A DNA stretch of 64,000 bases from Gammaproteobacteria bacterium (GTDB lineage Bacteria; Pseudomonadota; Gammaproteobacteria; Pseudomonadales; Azotimanducaceae). This document shows positions 9,984-19,256 of the stretch, one piece after another. The notes under the pieces were generated by a model that was not told the DNA's origin, did no database searches, and saw only the letters and a list, made by a program, of their open reading frames with translations. Made by a program: the position numbers and the translations under genes. The stretch is from contig JAPPDJ010000172.1 in NCBI GenBank assembly GCA_028824555.1, positions 1-64,000 on the forward strand. The letters are read 5' to 3'. Each line of letters begins with the position of its first letter. The stretch's first letter is position 1.

Positions 9984-10081
9984 GGCTGGTTGCGTAGCAG
10001 ACCCTTGATGTGTTCGCCTTCGGCGCGAGGAGCGTGGATGGGCCCACGCTCCGAGTGGCCTTGGGCACCGCGCCATCCGGC
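9984..10081. repeat. Dispersed repeat family C, copy 1
   Basis: ggctggttgcg..ttcgccttcggcgcgaggagcgtggatgggcccacgctccgag..ccttgggcaccgcgccatccgg resembles 26188-26285; contains a 9-bp-stem hairpin GGAGCGTGG/CCACGCTCC (10029-10052). Confidence 0.6.
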
Positions 10082-10112
10082 CCGCTCGTCGGTTTTGGCT
10101 CGACTTCGAACC

Positions 10113-11390
10113 ATGCACGGGCGCATTCCACGAGGTGCATCGACTCTGCGGGCATATGGACTGGTGTTGTTCGCACTGCTTGTGGTGGCAAGTCCAGCCG
10201 GCGCCGCCGAGCTTGACGTGCGTCTCACTTGGTACAGCACTGCGCAGTCATTGCCGGAGCGCGACTTGCAGCGTCAGGCGTCCGAAGAATCGACGCCGGT
10301 CGACCACAACGCTGGCCTCCGCCTGATGTTTCGCGAAGACATCGGCCCGTTCCGCTTCTCCCTGGACCACTCCACCGGCTGGAACTACGGCGACTCCCTG
10401 GCTGCCTTGGGCACCCCCGGACTCACCTTCGACCAAACGCCGGTGGGCGATGCGACCCGTGCCATGCAACTCACGTGGAACTTGGACGACGGCCCGGGTC
10501 GCCGCACAGTGCATCGTCTGGACCGGCTGGCGGTGGAGTACCGGCAAGGCAATTGGGGCGTCACCGCCGGTCGCCAGGCCGTTAGTTGGGGCGGCGGCCT
10601 CACCTTCCAGCCGTTTGATTTGTTCAACCCCTTCGCCCCCACCACGGTGGACCAAGACTTCAAGCCCGGCGACGACCTGCTGTTGGTCGAGCGCCTGTTC
10701 CCTGACGGCAGCGAATTTCAAATGCTCGGCGTCGCCCGCCGCTCCGGTTCCGAAGTGAGGCGAGACGCCTCGAGCTTCGCCGCCAAGTATCGAGGCTTCC
10801 TTGGCACGGGTGAGTACGAACTCATGGCGGCTCGTCACTACACCGACGACATCTACGGCATGGGCTTGCGCATCCCCGCCGGCGGGGCCCTCGTGCGCGC
10901 AGATGTGGTGGCCGTCCGTGACCCCACAAGCCTCGAACCCGGCTCGCCCTGGACCTTCTCGGGCGTGCTGAATGCCGACTACAGCTTCGCGATTTCCGAA
11001 CGGTTGGTGTATGTCTTCGCCGAGTACTACCGCAACGGCTTCGGCGTCTCCGAGCTCCCAAGCAGCCTGTTTGACTTGCCCGCTCCCCTCGTGAACCGCA
11101 TCGCCCGCGGCGAGATGTTCAACGTCATGCGCGACTACGCGAGCCTGGGCGCCAACATCCGCTGGAGCATCCTCTTGGCCCAGAACGTCGCCTGGATCCG
11201 CAACCTGAACGACGGCTCCGGGGTCGTTACCGCCTCCCTTTCCTATGACGAGGGCGACCACGCCCGCTGGCAACTCGGCGTCATCAAGCCCGTCGGCGGG
11301 GCGGGCGAGGAATACGGCACCATCGACACCGGTGCCGGCACCATTGGTGGTAGCACCCGGGCCTTCGTGCGGTTCGTTTACTACCTTTGA
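10113..11390 (+). CDS. Putative outer-membrane beta-barrel/porin-like protein
   Basis: Signal peptide LVLFALLVVASPAGAAE followed by alternating amphipathic strands; EYRQGNWGVTAGRQAVSWGGGLTFQPFDLFNPF; ends in aromatic FVRFVYYL. Confidence 0.65.
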   Translation: MHGRIPRGASTLRAYGLVLFALLVVASPAGAAELDVRLTWYSTAQSLPERDLQRQASEESTPVDHNAGLRLMFREDIGPFRFSLDHSTGWNYGDSLAALGTPGLTFDQTPVGDATRAMQLTWNLDDGPGRRTVHRLDRLAVEYRQGNWGVTAGRQAVSWGGGLTFQPFDLFNPFAPTTVDQDFKPGDDLLLVERLFPDGSEFQMLGVARRSGSEVRRDASSFAAKYRGFLGTGEYELMAARHYTDDIYGMGLRIPAGGALVRADVVAVRDPTSLEPGSPWTFSGVLNADYSFAISERLVYVFAEYYRNGFGVSELPSSLFDLPAPLVNRIARGEMFNVMRDYASLGANIRWSILLAQNVAWIRNLNDGSGVVTASLSYDEGDHARWQLGVIKPVGGAGEEYGTIDTGAGTIGGSTRAFVRFVYYL

Positions 11391-11427
11391 CGCACGCCGG
11401 GCGGACGACTTGAAAGAGCTTTGACTC

Positions 11428-12105
11428 GTGCGCGCGCAATGGCTCAGAATCGCCGCTCTGTTGACGAGAGGCAAACCTTTGGTGCTCGAATACTCCCTTG
11501 ATGGCCCACGAGTCGTTGGACGGGACGACTGCGTCCTCGCGGAGGCGGAGGCGCTGCAAGGACTCTGGACCCAAGATCAATACCTTGCAATTACCAATGC
11601 TTGCAAACGCCTGGTGGAATTCACCGATGGCCAGATCGAGGTCTTGCCGACGCCGACCCGCCGACATCAAGCCGTATTGGCCTTTCTGTACCGCGCAATC
11701 TTCGACTGGACAAAGACGCACGGAGGAGAGGCGTTCTTCTCACCGCTGCGTCTGCGAATCCGCGAGGGCAAGTTTCGTGAACCAGACGTGCTCGCGCTCT
11801 TGGACGCTGACGATCCCCGTAACCAGAACGCATATTGGCTTGGGGCTGACCTAGTGATCGAAGTCGTCAGTCCTGACAACCCGCGTCGCGACATCCACAC
11901 CAAGCGCCACGACTATGCGGAAGCAGGCATTCCTGAGTACTGGATCGTGAATCCGCTCGACGACACCATCACCGTCTTGGCTCTGCATGGCGACGCCTAC
12001 GCGGAACACGGCGTCTTCATCCGCGGCGATCAGGCAGAAGGAATCATCCTTCCCGGCTTCTCCGCCGACGTGGCAGAGACCTTCGACGCCGGCAAGCGTC
12101 CGTAG
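11428..12105 (+). CDS. Uma2 family (DUF820) restriction-endonuclease-like protein
   Basis: LRLRIREGKFREPDVLALL..LVIEVVSPDNPRRDIHTKRHDYAEAGIPEYWIVNP. Confidence 0.85.
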   Translation: MRAQWLRIAALLTRGKPLVLEYSLDGPRVVGRDDCVLAEAEALQGLWTQDQYLAITNACKRLVEFTDGQIEVLPTPTRRHQAVLAFLYRAIFDWTKTHGGEAFFSPLRLRIREGKFREPDVLALLDADDPRNQNAYWLGADLVIEVVSPDNPRRDIHTKRHDYAEAGIPEYWIVNPLDDTITVLALHGDAYAEHGVFIRGDQAEGIILPGFSADVAETFDAGKRP

Positions 12106-12178
12106 GGGCGACCCTTGTGGTCGCCCGTGTTGGCGTCCACCACACAAAAACGGGTGACCGCTAGGGTCGCCCCTACGA
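12101..12178. repeat. Inverted repeat family D (GTAGGGGCGACCC), copy 1, between convergent genes
   Basis: cgtaggggcgacccttgtggtcgcccgt ... acgggtgaccgctagggtcgcccctacg; arms match at 25/28 by eye. Stop codons of both flanking genes fall in the arms. Confidence 0.9.
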
Positions 12179-12610
12179 TTCCCACCACGGCCGGTTGTTG
12201 AGAGGCCCTAACGTCTGCCCGAGCTGAATGAGCACTCCGTGGGCGCTCTTCGGGGAAATGAAGGCGCCGATGTTGTTCGGGTCATCGAACTCCTTGTCCA
12301 CCACCCGCACGCCAGCCTCCTCGAGCGCAATCGTCTTCTTCGCAAGGTCTGGCGTTTGCAGGGTGATGTGGTGGACGCCTTCGCCTCGGCGTTCGAGAAA
12401 CTTGGCGAGGAAGCCGTCCGCATCGATGGGTTCGAGCAGCTCAATGCAGAAATTGTCGAGGTCCAGGATGGCGACGCGAAAGCCCCCGGGGTTGTCGCCG
12501 ATGCGACGGAGCTTGGCGCCAAGCACGTTCTCGAAGAAGGGGCGCGCCTTGTCAATGCTGTGCACGGCAATGCCGATGTGGTCGAAACGGCCGAGGGGCT
12601 CGTCCGGCAT
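12173..12610 (-). CDS. mce: Methylmalonyl-CoA epimerase
   Basis: FDHIGIAVHSIDKARPFFENVLGA..GEGVHHITLQTPDLAKKTIALEEAGVRVVDKEF..IGAFISPKSAHGVLIQL. Confidence 0.88.
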   Translation of the reverse strand: MPDEPLGRFDHIGIAVHSIDKARPFFENVLGAKLRRIGDNPGGFRVAILDLDNFCIELLEPIDADGFLAKFLERRGEGVHHITLQTPDLAKKTIALEEAGVRVVDKEFDDPNNIGAFISPKSAHGVLIQLGQTLGPLNNRPWWES

Positions 12611-12722
12611 GGGGTATTCTCCGTTGGCGATGGGGCAGGGCATTATCCGCTTCCGTCTGCGGCCCGCGCGAGCGTGCCGAAAGCGCCCGAAATGGAGTGG
12701 CCGGAAAAGCGACGTTGAGCAC

Positions 12723-13577
12723 GTGACAGACGTTGAGACCTTTAGCCGCGCCTTTGCCGTCGTGGGCGAAACGCGCCTCCTCGCGCAAGTGCATCAGCCG
12801 CGGTGCGCGAGTGAACGCGCCGGCAAGGGCATCGTCATGGTGCACGGCGGCGCCTGGACGTCGAACGACCGCCTCTCGCCGCATGTGCTTTGCGACGCCT
12901 TGGCAAGGCGCGGCCTCACCGTGTTCTCCCTCGACTTCCGCGATGGGCGCACGGGCCGACACCCGTGTGCGGTGCAGGACATCACCGCCGGCATTCGCTT
13001 CGTGCGGGCACACGCCGACGAGTTCGGCATCGACGCCGAACGGATTGGACTCATCGGCAGTTCCTCGGGCGGCCACCTCGTGCTGCTCGCCGCCGCGCAG
13101 CCGGACGTGCCGGCACATCGGGGCACGGCCATCATTCGCGGTGACAGCACCGATGCGGCAGAGAACATCTCGGCGGAGGTGGCGTGCGTTGTGGCGCTCT
13201 GGCCGGTTTCCGATCCCTTGGTGCGGTTCCGGCATGCGCACGACACCGGCCGCGAAGAGCTCATCGCCGCGCACCTCAAGTACTACAACGATGAACAACA
13301 CATGCACGAGGCAAGCGTGCAGCGGATGCTCGCTGCCGGCGAGGCGCAGACGGTGCCGCCGCTGCTCGTGGTGCAGCCGGGCGAGGACCGCAACGTGCCG
13401 CAGCCGATGACGTTTGACCTCCTGCGCGAATGGCAGAATGCGGGAGGCGCGCTGCAATATCTCTTCTATCCGGGATTGCCGCACGCCTTTGCCTACGAGG
13501 CATCGCGAGAGACCACGCAGCTCGAACGAGACATGTGGCCGTTCCTCGATCACTGCCTCGCCGTTGGCATGAGTTGA
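12723..13577 (+). CDS. Alpha/beta hydrolase (kynurenine-formamidase/esterase-like)
   Basis: VMVHGGAWTSND..IGLIGSSSGGHLVLLAA; GTG start. Confidence 0.8.
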   Translation: MTDVETFSRAFAVVGETRLLAQVHQPRCASERAGKGIVMVHGGAWTSNDRLSPHVLCDALARRGLTVFSLDFRDGRTGRHPCAVQDITAGIRFVRAHADEFGIDAERIGLIGSSSGGHLVLLAAAQPDVPAHRGTAIIRGDSTDAAENISAEVACVVALWPVSDPLVRFRHAHDTGREELIAAHLKYYNDEQHMHEASVQRMLAAGEAQTVPPLLVVQPGEDRNVPQPMTFDLLREWQNAGGALQYLFYPGLPHAFAYEASRETTQLERDMWPFLDHCLAVGMS

Positions 13578-13616
13578 GCTAGGCGCAACAAGCAAAGAAC
13601 CAAGGGAGAAGCATCG

Positions 13617-14378
13617 ATGGCGTGGCGAGCTGCGCCCGTGCTGGGCGTTCGGGACGTGCCGGCGGCGGTGGATCATTACCAGAGCGCGTTGGGGTTTGAG
13701 TGCCCCGGCGGCATGTTTGGCCCGGAAGACGAGCGCGTCTATGCGGTGATGCGGCGGGATGGCATCGAGGTGCATCTGCAGATCCGCCGCCGCAGCGTCT
13801 GGGCCGCTGCGCGCGGCAGTTACGAGCGTAGCGCCTACCTCTTTTGCTCCGACGTGGACTCCTTGCACGACAATTTCCACTCCGCCGGCGCATTGATCGC
13901 CCAAGCACCCACCGACATGCCGTACGGCAACCGTGAGTTGGTGCTGCGGGACCGGGATGGCCACCGCCTAGCCTTCGGCGTGGACGAGGACCGTTCAGAT
14001 TCGGCGTGGGAAACCGCTCCGGTACTCGGCTGCCGGGACGTGGAAGCGGCCATGCGCTGGCATGTGGACACGCTGGGCTTCTCGTGTCCGGGTGGCCTGT
14101 TCACGCCACCAGATCACGAGCCCGTGTATGCCATCGTTTTCCGCGAAGGTGCCGGCATCCACCTGCAAATCCGCCGCCGCCCGGTTTTTGTCGCCGAACG
14201 CCAGGCCCACGAAGGCGATGCATACATCTTCGTGGACGATCCCGACGCCCTGCACGAGGAATACGCGGCAAAGGGAGTCACGGTAATCCGTCCGCCACAG
14301 GACGAACCCTATGGCCTGCGCGATTTCACCATCGAGACCCCCACCGGCCACCGCCTGACCTTCGCTCGCGAGAGCTGA
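13617..14378 (+). CDS. Tandem-domain VOC (glyoxalase/bleomycin-resistance-like) protein
   Basis: Two homologous halves: APVLGVRDVPAAVDHYQSALGFECPGGMF..VHLQIRRR and APVLGCRDVEAAMRWHVDTLGFSCPGGLF..IHLQIRRR. Confidence 0.8.
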   Translation: MAWRAAPVLGVRDVPAAVDHYQSALGFECPGGMFGPEDERVYAVMRRDGIEVHLQIRRRSVWAAARGSYERSAYLFCSDVDSLHDNFHSAGALIAQAPTDMPYGNRELVLRDRDGHRLAFGVDEDRSDSAWETAPVLGCRDVEAAMRWHVDTLGFSCPGGLFTPPDHEPVYAIVFREGAGIHLQIRRRPVFVAERQAHEGDAYIFVDDPDALHEEYAAKGVTVIRPPQDEPYGLRDFTIETPTGHRLTFARES

Positions 14379-14387
14379 GGGGCCGAA

Positions 14388-14423
14388 CGGGCGGGGACAA
14401 GCTCCTGACCCTACGGGGCAATG
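14388..14423. repeat. Degenerate family D element
   Basis: gggcggggacaagctcctgaccctacgggg; reverse complement resembles GTAGGG..GACGGGACAAG of the 18.6 kb element. Confidence 0.35.
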
Positions 14424-14456
14424 GCGGGCGCGTCGGCAGGTAGGTTTCCGGCGGCG

Positions 14457-15638
14457 CTAGGAGTTCTCGACCTGAAGCAGCGGCCGTCCGAGGCCCTTGC
14501 GGTGCGCGTTGTGGTAATGGTGCAGGGCCGGTTCGTTGCGACCGAACAGGAAGTGTTCGTGGATGCCGGCCTCCGCGCACGCTTGGGTGGAGGCGGCCAT
14601 GACGTAGTCCTCCGATTGAACGACGCTGTTGAAGCCGGCAAACCGCTCCCGTGGGTCGGTGCCGGTGCGGCGGAAGAAGTCGGCGGCGTTGGGCGTGAAG
14701 TACACGCTGTGCGCCGTGCGCGAGCGGCCGGTGCCGTCGGGGAACATGCGCAGCACGTCCACGACACCCATGTCCACCAGGAAAATCGTGTTCGGATAGA
14801 CGAAGTACACGCATAGCGTCATCTGCCGGAACGGCCACTGGTCCCGATCCGGCACCGCCTTGGCCACTTCCTGGAAGTTCGAGCGGGCGAACACCATGCG
14901 ATAGTTCAGGCCCATCACGTCGTGGGTCTGCAGGTTGCCGTGAAACCCTGGCCCCAGCGTGTCGCGGTGCAGCACCGGGAAGTGGTAGTTCTCGCCGAAA
15001 GTGTCGATGGCAAGCTTCCAGTTCACGTCCGCCTCGAGCACTTGGGTCGCCGCGTGCTGGTAGGCGCCGAGCCCCCAGTTCTCCATGTCGTCCGCCAGTT
15101 CGCCGAAGCAGGCATCGACGTCAATCGTCTCGCGGGACCGCGGATTCGGAATCACCCAAAGCGTGCCGTACTTTTCGGCGCTCGGAAGCTCCACCAAGCC
15201 ATGCTGGCCCTTGTCGATGCCGCCAAAGCTGTCGGCGCGGTTGACGGCGACCAGGTCGCCACGCATGTTGTATGTCCACGCATGGAACGGGCAGCTCACG
15301 CGAGGCCGCTCGCCACGACCGTCTGGGACCACCTGTGCTCCCCGGTGGCGGCAGGCATTGGCGAAGGCACGGAACTCGCCGTCCTCGTCCCGCGTCATGA
15401 GGATGGGCAATCCGGTCTGGCTGTCCGCCCAGTAGGTGCCCGGCTCTGGCAGGTCGCACGACAGCCCTGTGAAGAGCGGTGTCTCGCGGAAGAAGACGTC
15501 CTGCTCTTGCGCCAGGAGATCTGGGCACGTGAAGTCGGAGGCGGGCGTGCGCATGACGCCATCCGCAAAGGCCGTGCGGCCCGTGGCAATGCCATCCTCC
15601 AGAATGTCGAGGAGGCGAAGCTGTTCGTCCTTGCGCAT
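14457..15638 (-). CDS. Rieske non-heme iron aromatic ring-hydroxylating oxygenase, alpha subunit
   Basis: Rieske motif CRHRGAQV..CPFHAWTY; mononuclear Fe region FGENYHFPVLHRDTL. Confidence 0.92.
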   Translation of the reverse strand: MRKDEQLRLLDILEDGIATGRTAFADGVMRTPASDFTCPDLLAQEQDVFFRETPLFTGLSCDLPEPGTYWADSQTGLPILMTRDEDGEFRAFANACRHRGAQVVPDGRGERPRVSCPFHAWTYNMRGDLVAVNRADSFGGIDKGQHGLVELPSAEKYGTLWVIPNPRSRETIDVDACFGELADDMENWGLGAYQHAATQVLEADVNWKLAIDTFGENYHFPVLHRDTLGPGFHGNLQTHDVMGLNYRMVFARSNFQEVAKAVPDRDQWPFRQMTLCVYFVYPNTIFLVDMGVVDVLRMFPDGTGRSRTAHSVYFTPNAADFFRRTGTDPRERFAGFNSVVQSEDYVMAASTQACAEAGIHEHFLFGRNEPALHHYHNAHRKGLGRPLLQVENS

Positions 15639-15715
15639 CGTGCGTACCTGTCTGTAGCTCGTTCGAGCGTCGTTGAGGAAAAACGTCGTGTTTGCGAGGC
15701 CCGGAACAGCAGGCG

Positions 15716-17512
15716 TCAGTCCGCCTCCGCCGCCCGCCGTCGCTCTTGGCGCACAACGGCCTCGCGGTAGCCATCGTACCAGCGATTTTGCCGCAGAATG
15801 GAAAGTGCCGTGAACGGCTGCCTGATGTCGTCGTCGGTCGCCAGCAGCGCGAGCGAATCGGTACTGGCGACCGGACACTCGCCCGTCTGCATGTAGCCGA
15901 GCGCGGCCGCCAGGCGCGCTTCGTTCGGATCTCCGAGAAGGTGGTCGAAATCGTCCGCCACGAAGCACCCGGGCACTTCCCAAGGCTCGCTCCCGCCCCC
16001 AACCACGGGCACGAAACCATCCGCGAAGTCGCCGAAGCCCTTTTCGTTCACGCTCTTGAACTGGATGGAGAAGTAGGTCGTGCCGCAGTTGTCCGCCGGC
16101 AGGAAACCATAGGGCTTGCCGCAGGTGGCACCGCCGATCAGGATCACCTCCACGTCGATGCCCCGCAGTCCGTTTATTACCGACTCGCTTGCCGAGCAAG
16201 TGCGGCCGCTGCCGAGGATGAAGACGCGGGTGAGATCGAGACTAGGCAAGGGCCGGCCGTTGCGGTCCGTGTCGATGAACGGGAACGACTGGTTGCGGTT
16301 CGACTGCTTGTCGTTGTATTGCAGGCCGTCGAAGACCTTCCCGCTCGACGCCGGCCCCGCGATCATGTAGCCGAGTCCGGCGGCGATGTAGAGCAGGCCG
16401 CCGCCGTTGTAGCGCAAGTCGAGCACGAGGTCCTCCACCCCTTCGTCGCGGAACCGCCGCACCGCTGCCGCGAGCTCCTCTTCGGCCACGCGGTTGTGGT
16501 CGTGGAACGCCATGAAGCCCACCTTGCGCCCGGCGTGTTCGAGCACGGCGTCGTTCTGCACCGGATCGGCGGCGATTTCCTCCGCCGCCAGAACCACCGT
16601 GCGTTCCGCGTCCGCGCTCGCGCCGAGGTCGCGCACGACGAACTCGTGCGTTTCGCCAGGCTCGTCCGGGAAGAGCCCCGCGTTGAGCGTGGCGGGCGAG
16701 CCATCGCGCACCAAGGCGCCGTCGATGGCGATGATGTGTGCGCCGCGGGTGAGCCCGGCGCGTGTGGCCGGGGAATCGGGCTCCGTGAAGGCGACGCGGA
16801 GTTCCCGCGGCGGCCGTGACGCAATGATGGCCCACTCGGCGCCGTATCCCACCGCCACGCCGCTGTCGCGAGCGCGCCGGTATTCCTCCGTGTCCCGGGT
16901 GAAGTGGAACTGATCCTTGTCCCGGCCGCTCGGCGTGGTGGCGAAGGTACGCATCAGGTCGAAGTACTCCGGCGTGTCGTGCTCTATCGGGTCCACATCG
17001 ACGATCTCGTCGTACCAGAGGTATTCCTCGTTGCTCCAGGAGCGAATCCAGTTGTTCTCGTAAGCCACCGAACCTTCGAGGTCCGGGAAGACACGGCCCG
17101 AAGAGTCGACGCCGCTGCGGGGATTGGCGCAATAGGCGGCAAAGTCCGTGGATGCACGGAAAACGCTTGCCTGGATGGACCGGCTGGCATCGAGCGGATG
17201 CTCGTCGATGACGTCCTCTGCGCCGTCGTTGTCGTCGTCCAGATCGCCATTGTCGCCGGCGCCGTCCCCGTCGGTGTCCGTGGTTTCACTGGCATCGTTG
17301 GGGAAGGCGTCTGCGTTGTCGCCGACGCCGTCGTTGTCGGTGTCCTGGGTCTCGCTGGCGTCGCGGGGAAACGCGTCGAGGCTGTCGGATACGCCGTCGC
17401 CGTCGGTATCCGGATCGCTGCTGCCGCCACCGCCGCAACCGGCGAGGGCAAGGGCGAACCCGATGGCCACGGCCAGGCGGCAGAGGCGATTTGGGCGGCT
17501 GCAAGAGCGCAT
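15716..17512 (-). CDS. S41 family peptidase lipoprotein with thrombospondin type-3 (Ca-binding) repeats
   Basis: Lipobox LALAGCGGGG; DTDGDGVSDSLDAFPRDASETQDTDNDGVGDNADAFPNDAS..; PDZ-like; LVLDLRYNGGG and SASE/GKPYGF active-site region. Confidence 0.88.
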   Translation of the reverse strand: MRSCSRPNRLCRLAVAIGFALALAGCGGGGSSDPDTDGDGVSDSLDAFPRDASETQDTDNDGVGDNADAFPNDASETTDTDGDGAGDNGDLDDDNDGAEDVIDEHPLDASRSIQASVFRASTDFAAYCANPRSGVDSSGRVFPDLEGSVAYENNWIRSWSNEEYLWYDEIVDVDPIEHDTPEYFDLMRTFATTPSGRDKDQFHFTRDTEEYRRARDSGVAVGYGAEWAIIASRPPRELRVAFTEPDSPATRAGLTRGAHIIAIDGALVRDGSPATLNAGLFPDEPGETHEFVVRDLGASADAERTVVLAAEEIAADPVQNDAVLEHAGRKVGFMAFHDHNRVAEEELAAAVRRFRDEGVEDLVLDLRYNGGGLLYIAAGLGYMIAGPASSGKVFDGLQYNDKQSNRNQSFPFIDTDRNGRPLPSLDLTRVFILGSGRTCSASESVINGLRGIDVEVILIGGATCGKPYGFLPADNCGTTYFSIQFKSVNEKGFGDFADGFVPVVGGGSEPWEVPGCFVADDFDHLLGDPNEARLAAALGYMQTGECPVASTDSLALLATDDDIRQPFTALSILRQNRWYDGYREAVVRQERRRAAEAD

Positions 17513-17665
17513 GTTTTCTGCTCCTATTGGCGGGCGACAACGACCCAAGGCCCTTGGGCTTGCACACCGTGGCCGTGCGGCCCGAAGCATACGGCGCGGC
17601 GAGTCTATGGCAAGGCATGAAGTGCAAGTCCTGTAGCATGCGGCGCCAGCCAAGGGAGTTGCCAC

Positions 17666-18529
17666 ATGACCTACGAGTGCTTTGACGTGGAAGTGAAGGA
17701 TCGGATCGCGCACATCGTGCTGTCGCGGCCGGCGAAGCGGAACAGCATGACGCCGGCGTTCTGGCGCGAGTTGCCCCAAATCGTGCGCGAGATCGACGCC
17801 GCCGCCGAGGCGCGGGTGATCGTCATCTCCTCCACCGGACCGCACTTCACGGCCGGTCTCGACATCAGCCACCTGCGGCAAGGCGGCGGCAACGGGCAGG
17901 ATCGTCCGGATGCCGAGGCCGAGGTGCGGGAGGCCGTTCGCCATGGCGCTCGCTTCTACGACAACACGCGGCACCTGCAAGACAGCTTCTCGGCGCTGGA
18001 GAACTGCCGCCTGCCGGTGCTCGCGGCGATTCAGGGCGGCTGCATCGGCGGCGGCGTGGACATGGTCACCGCCTGCGACATGCGCTACGCCACGGAAGAT
18101 GCGTTCCTCACCGTGTTCGAGATCAATGTCGGCATCACCGCCGATGTTGGCACCTTCCCGCGGCTGGTGAAGCTCATCCCGGAGGGCATCGTGCGCGAGC
18201 TTGCCTACACCGGGCGGCGCATGCCGGCAGCGGAGGCGAAGGAAGTGGGCCTCGTCAACCGCGTCTTCCGAGACCAGGAGGCGATGCTCGAAGGGGTGTT
18301 CGAGATCGCCCGTGAAATCGCCGCTAAGCCGCCGCTCGCGCTCTATGGCTGCAAGCGCATGATCAACTATTCCCGCGACCACACAACCGCGGACGGCCTC
18401 GACTACATCTCCATCTGGAACGCCTCTTTCCTGCAACCGGCAGAAATGCGCGAAGCGGTAATGGCCAACCAGGAGAAGCGCACCGGGGAGTTCGTGGACC
18501 TGCCGCCGCTGCCGCACAGAGCCGGGTGA
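17666..18529 (+). CDS. Enoyl-CoA hydratase/isomerase (crotonase) family protein
   Basis: VLSRPAKRNSMTPAFW..GPHFTAGLDIS..AIQGGCIGGGVDMVTACDMRYATEDAFLTVFEINVGI. Confidence 0.93.
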   Translation: MTYECFDVEVKDRIAHIVLSRPAKRNSMTPAFWRELPQIVREIDAAAEARVIVISSTGPHFTAGLDISHLRQGGGNGQDRPDAEAEVREAVRHGARFYDNTRHLQDSFSALENCRLPVLAAIQGGCIGGGVDMVTACDMRYATEDAFLTVFEINVGITADVGTFPRLVKLIPEGIVRELAYTGRRMPAAEAKEVGLVNRVFRDQEAMLEGVFEIAREIAAKPPLALYGCKRMINYSRDHTTADGLDYISIWNASFLQPAEMREAVMANQEKRTGEFVDLPPLPHRAG

Positions 18530-18668
18530 GGCGCCACTGCGATGAGTACATAACCATATGATTATAGATGGTTTTCGTCTTGGTAAACGGGGCTTGTCCC
18601 GTCCCGGCGCGCCCTGACGGGCGCGTTGGCAGACTGCTGCGCAACTGCTTCAGACGCTTCGACGAATT

Positions 18669-18699
18669 CGTAGGGGACGGGACAAACCCGTCCCCTACG
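18669..18699. repeat. Family D palindrome, copy 2 (13-bp perfect stem)
   Basis: CGTAGGGGACGGG-acaaa-CCCGTCCCCTACG; preceded at 18607-18650 by a family B-like segment. Confidence 0.85.
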
Positions 18700-18809
18700 G
18701 CGCCTCGACCCGCGAACAGCGAGGGCGGGAGAAGCCTCGGCCCTGCACGTCGGCCCGCTCGGCGCACATGCTATGGTTGCGAGCCCTCCCAACCAATCAA
18801 GAGGCACCC

Positions 18810-19256
18810 ATGGGCACCGTATTGAACGCCGACGATTTTGCCGGCGCGCGCGCCGTTCGGTCGGCGACGCTCAAGGAACTCGGCGTCGCGCCAATCTGCA
18901 TGGCGCCGGGGGAAGAGGACGCCGGCCACAGTCACACTGTCGTCGAGGAAATCGTCATCGTCCAGAAGGGCGAGGGGCGCATCCAGATCGAGAATGAAAC
19001 CTACGACCTCTGCCCAGGATCGGTCGCGGTCGTGCCGGCCGGCCAGTTCCACGCCATGTGCAATCCGGGCAAGGAGAACTTCGAGGCCGTCGCCATCTTC
19101 AACTCCAACGTTGATCGCGATGCCGTGGTGCTGAAGACGCGGGAACAGCACTTCGGCGAAGCGGAAAGTGACGAGACCGACGTAGACGCGCTGAAGGCCG
19201 AAATCGCGGAGCTCGGTAAGGCGGTACGCAGGTTGCAGAGGAAACTCGCCAAGTAG
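18810..19256 (+). CDS. Cupin domain protein
   Basis: APGEEDAGHSHTVVEEIVIVQKGEGRIQIENETYDLCPGSVAVVPAGQFHAMCN. Confidence 0.85.
   Translation: MGTVLNADDFAGARAVRSATLKELGVAPICMAPGEEDAGHSHTVVEEIVIVQKGEGRIQIENETYDLCPGSVAVVPAGQFHAMCNPGKENFEAVAIFNSNVDRDAVVLKTREQHFGEAESDETDVDALKAEIAELGKAVRRLQRKLAK

Noticed and set aside
10248-11474. 408-aa minus-strand ORF
   Set aside because: Antisense to the porin-like gene, which has a signal peptide and barrel-like pattern.
12552-13964. 470-aa minus-strand ORF
   Set aside because: Antisense to alpha/beta hydrolase and VOC genes; no domain signal.
13617-14378. Possible frameshifted duplicate of the VOC gene
   Set aside because: The two similar halves are one continuous ORF; tandem VOC domains are common.
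15716-18517. 933-aa ORF extending the S41 protease upstream
   Set aside because: The extra N-terminal ~335 residues are antisense to a clear crotonase gene (17666-18529); a lipoprotein signal peptide starts at 17512.
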